A stretch of 64,000 nt of DNA from Glaciihabitans arcticus (GTDB taxonomy: Bacteria; Actinomycetota; Actinomycetes; Actinomycetales; Microbacteriaceae): the NCBI RefSeq assembly GCF_004310685.1, contig NZ_SISG01000001.1, positions 1,426,001 to 1,490,000 on the forward strand. Reading direction: 5' to 3'. Both the position numbers and the translations under genes were made by a program. Each line of letters opens with the position of its first letter. Within the stretch, counting starts at the first letter, position 1. Shown here piece after piece: positions 61,675 through 64,000 of the stretch. Under the pieces are notes generated by a model, which saw only the letters and a program-made list of their open reading frames with translations, was not told where the DNA came from and did no database searches.

Positions 61675-62646
61675 ATGTTCACCGATCTCCCCGAGCCCCA
61701 GTTGCGGGAGTACCGCAGCGCCGTGACCGACCCCGAGGACTTCGACGCGTTCTGGGACGCGACCCTCGCCGCGACGCGCGCCTTCGACCTCGGCCTTGTC
61801 GTCGAACCGGTCGACGCCGGTCTCAGCACCATAGACGTGTTCGACGTGACCTTCAACGGCTACGGCGGTCAACCGGTCAAGGCGTGGCTGCGGGTACCCG
61901 CCAGCGCGACCGGGCCGCTGCCCGCGATCGTGCAGTTCGTGGGCTACGGCGGCGGACGCGGGCACGCCCTCGAAGACCTGCTGTGGGCATCCGCCGGCTA
62001 CGCACACTTCCAGATGGACACCCGAGGGCAGGGCTCCGGCTGGACGCTCGGCGCGACGGCCGATCCCGAAGGTTCGGGGCCGCAGTCCCCCGGCTTCCTC
62101 ACCCGCGGCATCGATAGCCGCGAGACCTACTATTACCGGCGGGTGTTCACCGACGCCGTGCGGGCGATCGAGGCAGCGCGGTCTCTCGACTCGATCGACG
62201 CATCCCGGGTCTCGGTTCTCGGCGGCAGCCAGGGCGGGGGCATTGCCCTCGCGGCCGCCGCGCTGGTTCCGGATGTCGCGGCGCTCGTCGCCTTCGTGCC
62301 GTTCCTCTGCGATCTGCCGAGAGCGGCCGTCGTCACCGACAACGAGCCATACAAGGAGCTCGGGCGCTATCTCGCGGTGCATCGGGATTCCACGGCGCGC
62401 GTGTTCGACGTGCTCCGGTACTTCGACGGGGTCAACTTCGCCCGCCGGGTCACCGCGCCCGCCTGGTTCTCGGCAGCGCTCATGGACCCCACCTGCCCGC
62501 CGTCGACAGTGTTCGGCGCGTTCCACAACCTCACCGGCGAGAAGCACATCGAGGTGTGGCCATTCAACGCGCACGAGGGCGGCGGAACCTTCGACCAGGC
62601 GCTCGCGCTCGAATTCATCGGAGAGGTTGTCGCACGTACCCGCTAA
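61675..62646 (+). CDS. Acetylxylan-esterase / cephalosporin-C-deacetylase-family hydrolase
   Basis: 323 residues. AXE1 alpha/beta hydrolase (CE7): GGSQGG nucleophile Ser185, Asp271 (AALMDPTCPPS) and His300 (FNAHEGGG) form the triad; oxyanion GYGGGRG and RGQGSGWTLG are diagnostic. Removes acetyl groups from short xylo-oligosaccharides and related sugars. No signal peptide, so it would act on imported acetylated sugars. Last gene of the sugar locus. Confidence 0.92.
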   Translation: MFTDLPEPQLREYRSAVTDPEDFDAFWDATLAATRAFDLGLVVEPVDAGLSTIDVFDVTFNGYGGQPVKAWLRVPASATGPLPAIVQFVGYGGGRGHALEDLLWASAGYAHFQMDTRGQGSGWTLGATADPEGSGPQSPGFLTRGIDSRETYYYRRVFTDAVRAIEAARSLDSIDASRVSVLGGSQGGGIALAAAALVPDVAALVAFVPFLCDLPRAAVVTDNEPYKELGRYLAVHRDSTARVFDVLRYFDGVNFARRVTAPAWFSAALMDPTCPPSTVFGAFHNLTGEKHIEVWPFNAHEGGGTFDQALALEFIGEVVARTR

Positions 62647-62647
62647 A

Positions 62648-62662
62648 GTAAACACCGTCCAC
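62648..62662. promoter_or_regulatory. Operator-like site before the UvrA-like gene
   Basis: GTAAACACCGTCCAC fits GTnnACnnnGTnnAC, as does GTGTACACTGTCCAC at 36815-36829. TAAAGT (62644-62649) could be the -10. Confidence 0.4.
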
Positions 62663-62689
62663 AATGGACTCGAGCGGGCGGAGCCTTTT

Positions 62690-64000
<1,311 letters not shown>

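Overview
The window is high-GC, densely coded DNA with many GTG starts, 4-base start/stop overlaps and an actinobacterial gene set: DUF2017, DUF3097, SCO4848-type membrane protein, oligoribonuclease next to tRNA-His, F420-type enzymes, and GlgX-TreY-TreZ. Many small proteins look typical of Microbacteriaceae, so I read it as a chromosomal segment of a Microbacteriaceae-like actinobacterium. The genus cannot be fixed from this sequence. I saw no rRNA, CRISPR array, transposase, phage module or replication origin. Nearly all of it looks like core or lineage-specific chromosome.

Layout: 1-2000 holds the end of ettA, a lipoprotein, an SSB paralogue and a small protein, each on the minus strand, then a plus-strand terminator that has no gene in front of it. 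2053-6722 is a four-gene signalling cluster (membrane protein with an orphan phosphoacceptor-like helix, single receiver, PAS hybrid kinase, LuxR-type regulator). 6723-14118 has msrA, an aldo/keto reductase, an EamA exporter, a surface protein, a membrane-anchored coiled-coil protein, a BP74-like lipoprotein and a class-V aminotransferase. 14139-17422 has tRNA-Arg, small redox and membrane proteins, orn with tRNA-His, and the clpS-DUF2017-metalloprotease operon. 17495-22420 is a five-gene thiamine-import operon (binding protein, permease, ATPase, P-loop kinase, rhodanese) behind a clear TPP riboswitch. 22476-29588 has a glycosyltransferase and the glgX-treY-treZ trehalose operon.

29592-42914 is a mosaic: a LexA-box-controlled radical SAM gene, two DUF7882-type paralogues, thioesterase, DUF3097, an M23-like secreted protein, VanZ, a large methyltransferase, a TetR regulator with its operator, an F420-dependent oxidoreductase, an FBP-domain protein, a second YidC, and an ArsR-SRPBCC-hydrolase operon. 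43825-46349 encodes two secreted proteins, one with seven chaplin-like repeats and a membrane anchor. 46418-53872 carries PspC, a G6PDH-family protein, TetR, a DDN-like protein, a 37-residue Lys-rich protein, an acyltransferase and several conserved unknowns.

53954-62646 is a LacI-controlled carbohydrate locus: secreted propeller-type enzyme, LacI regulator, FAD oxidoreductase, ABC binding protein with two permeases (no ATPase), and an acetylxylan-esterase-type hydrolase. Three near-identical palindromes mark its two promoters. The window ends inside a UvrA-like (DrrC-type) ATPase gene whose upstream region carries the same operator pattern as the TetR gene at 36880.
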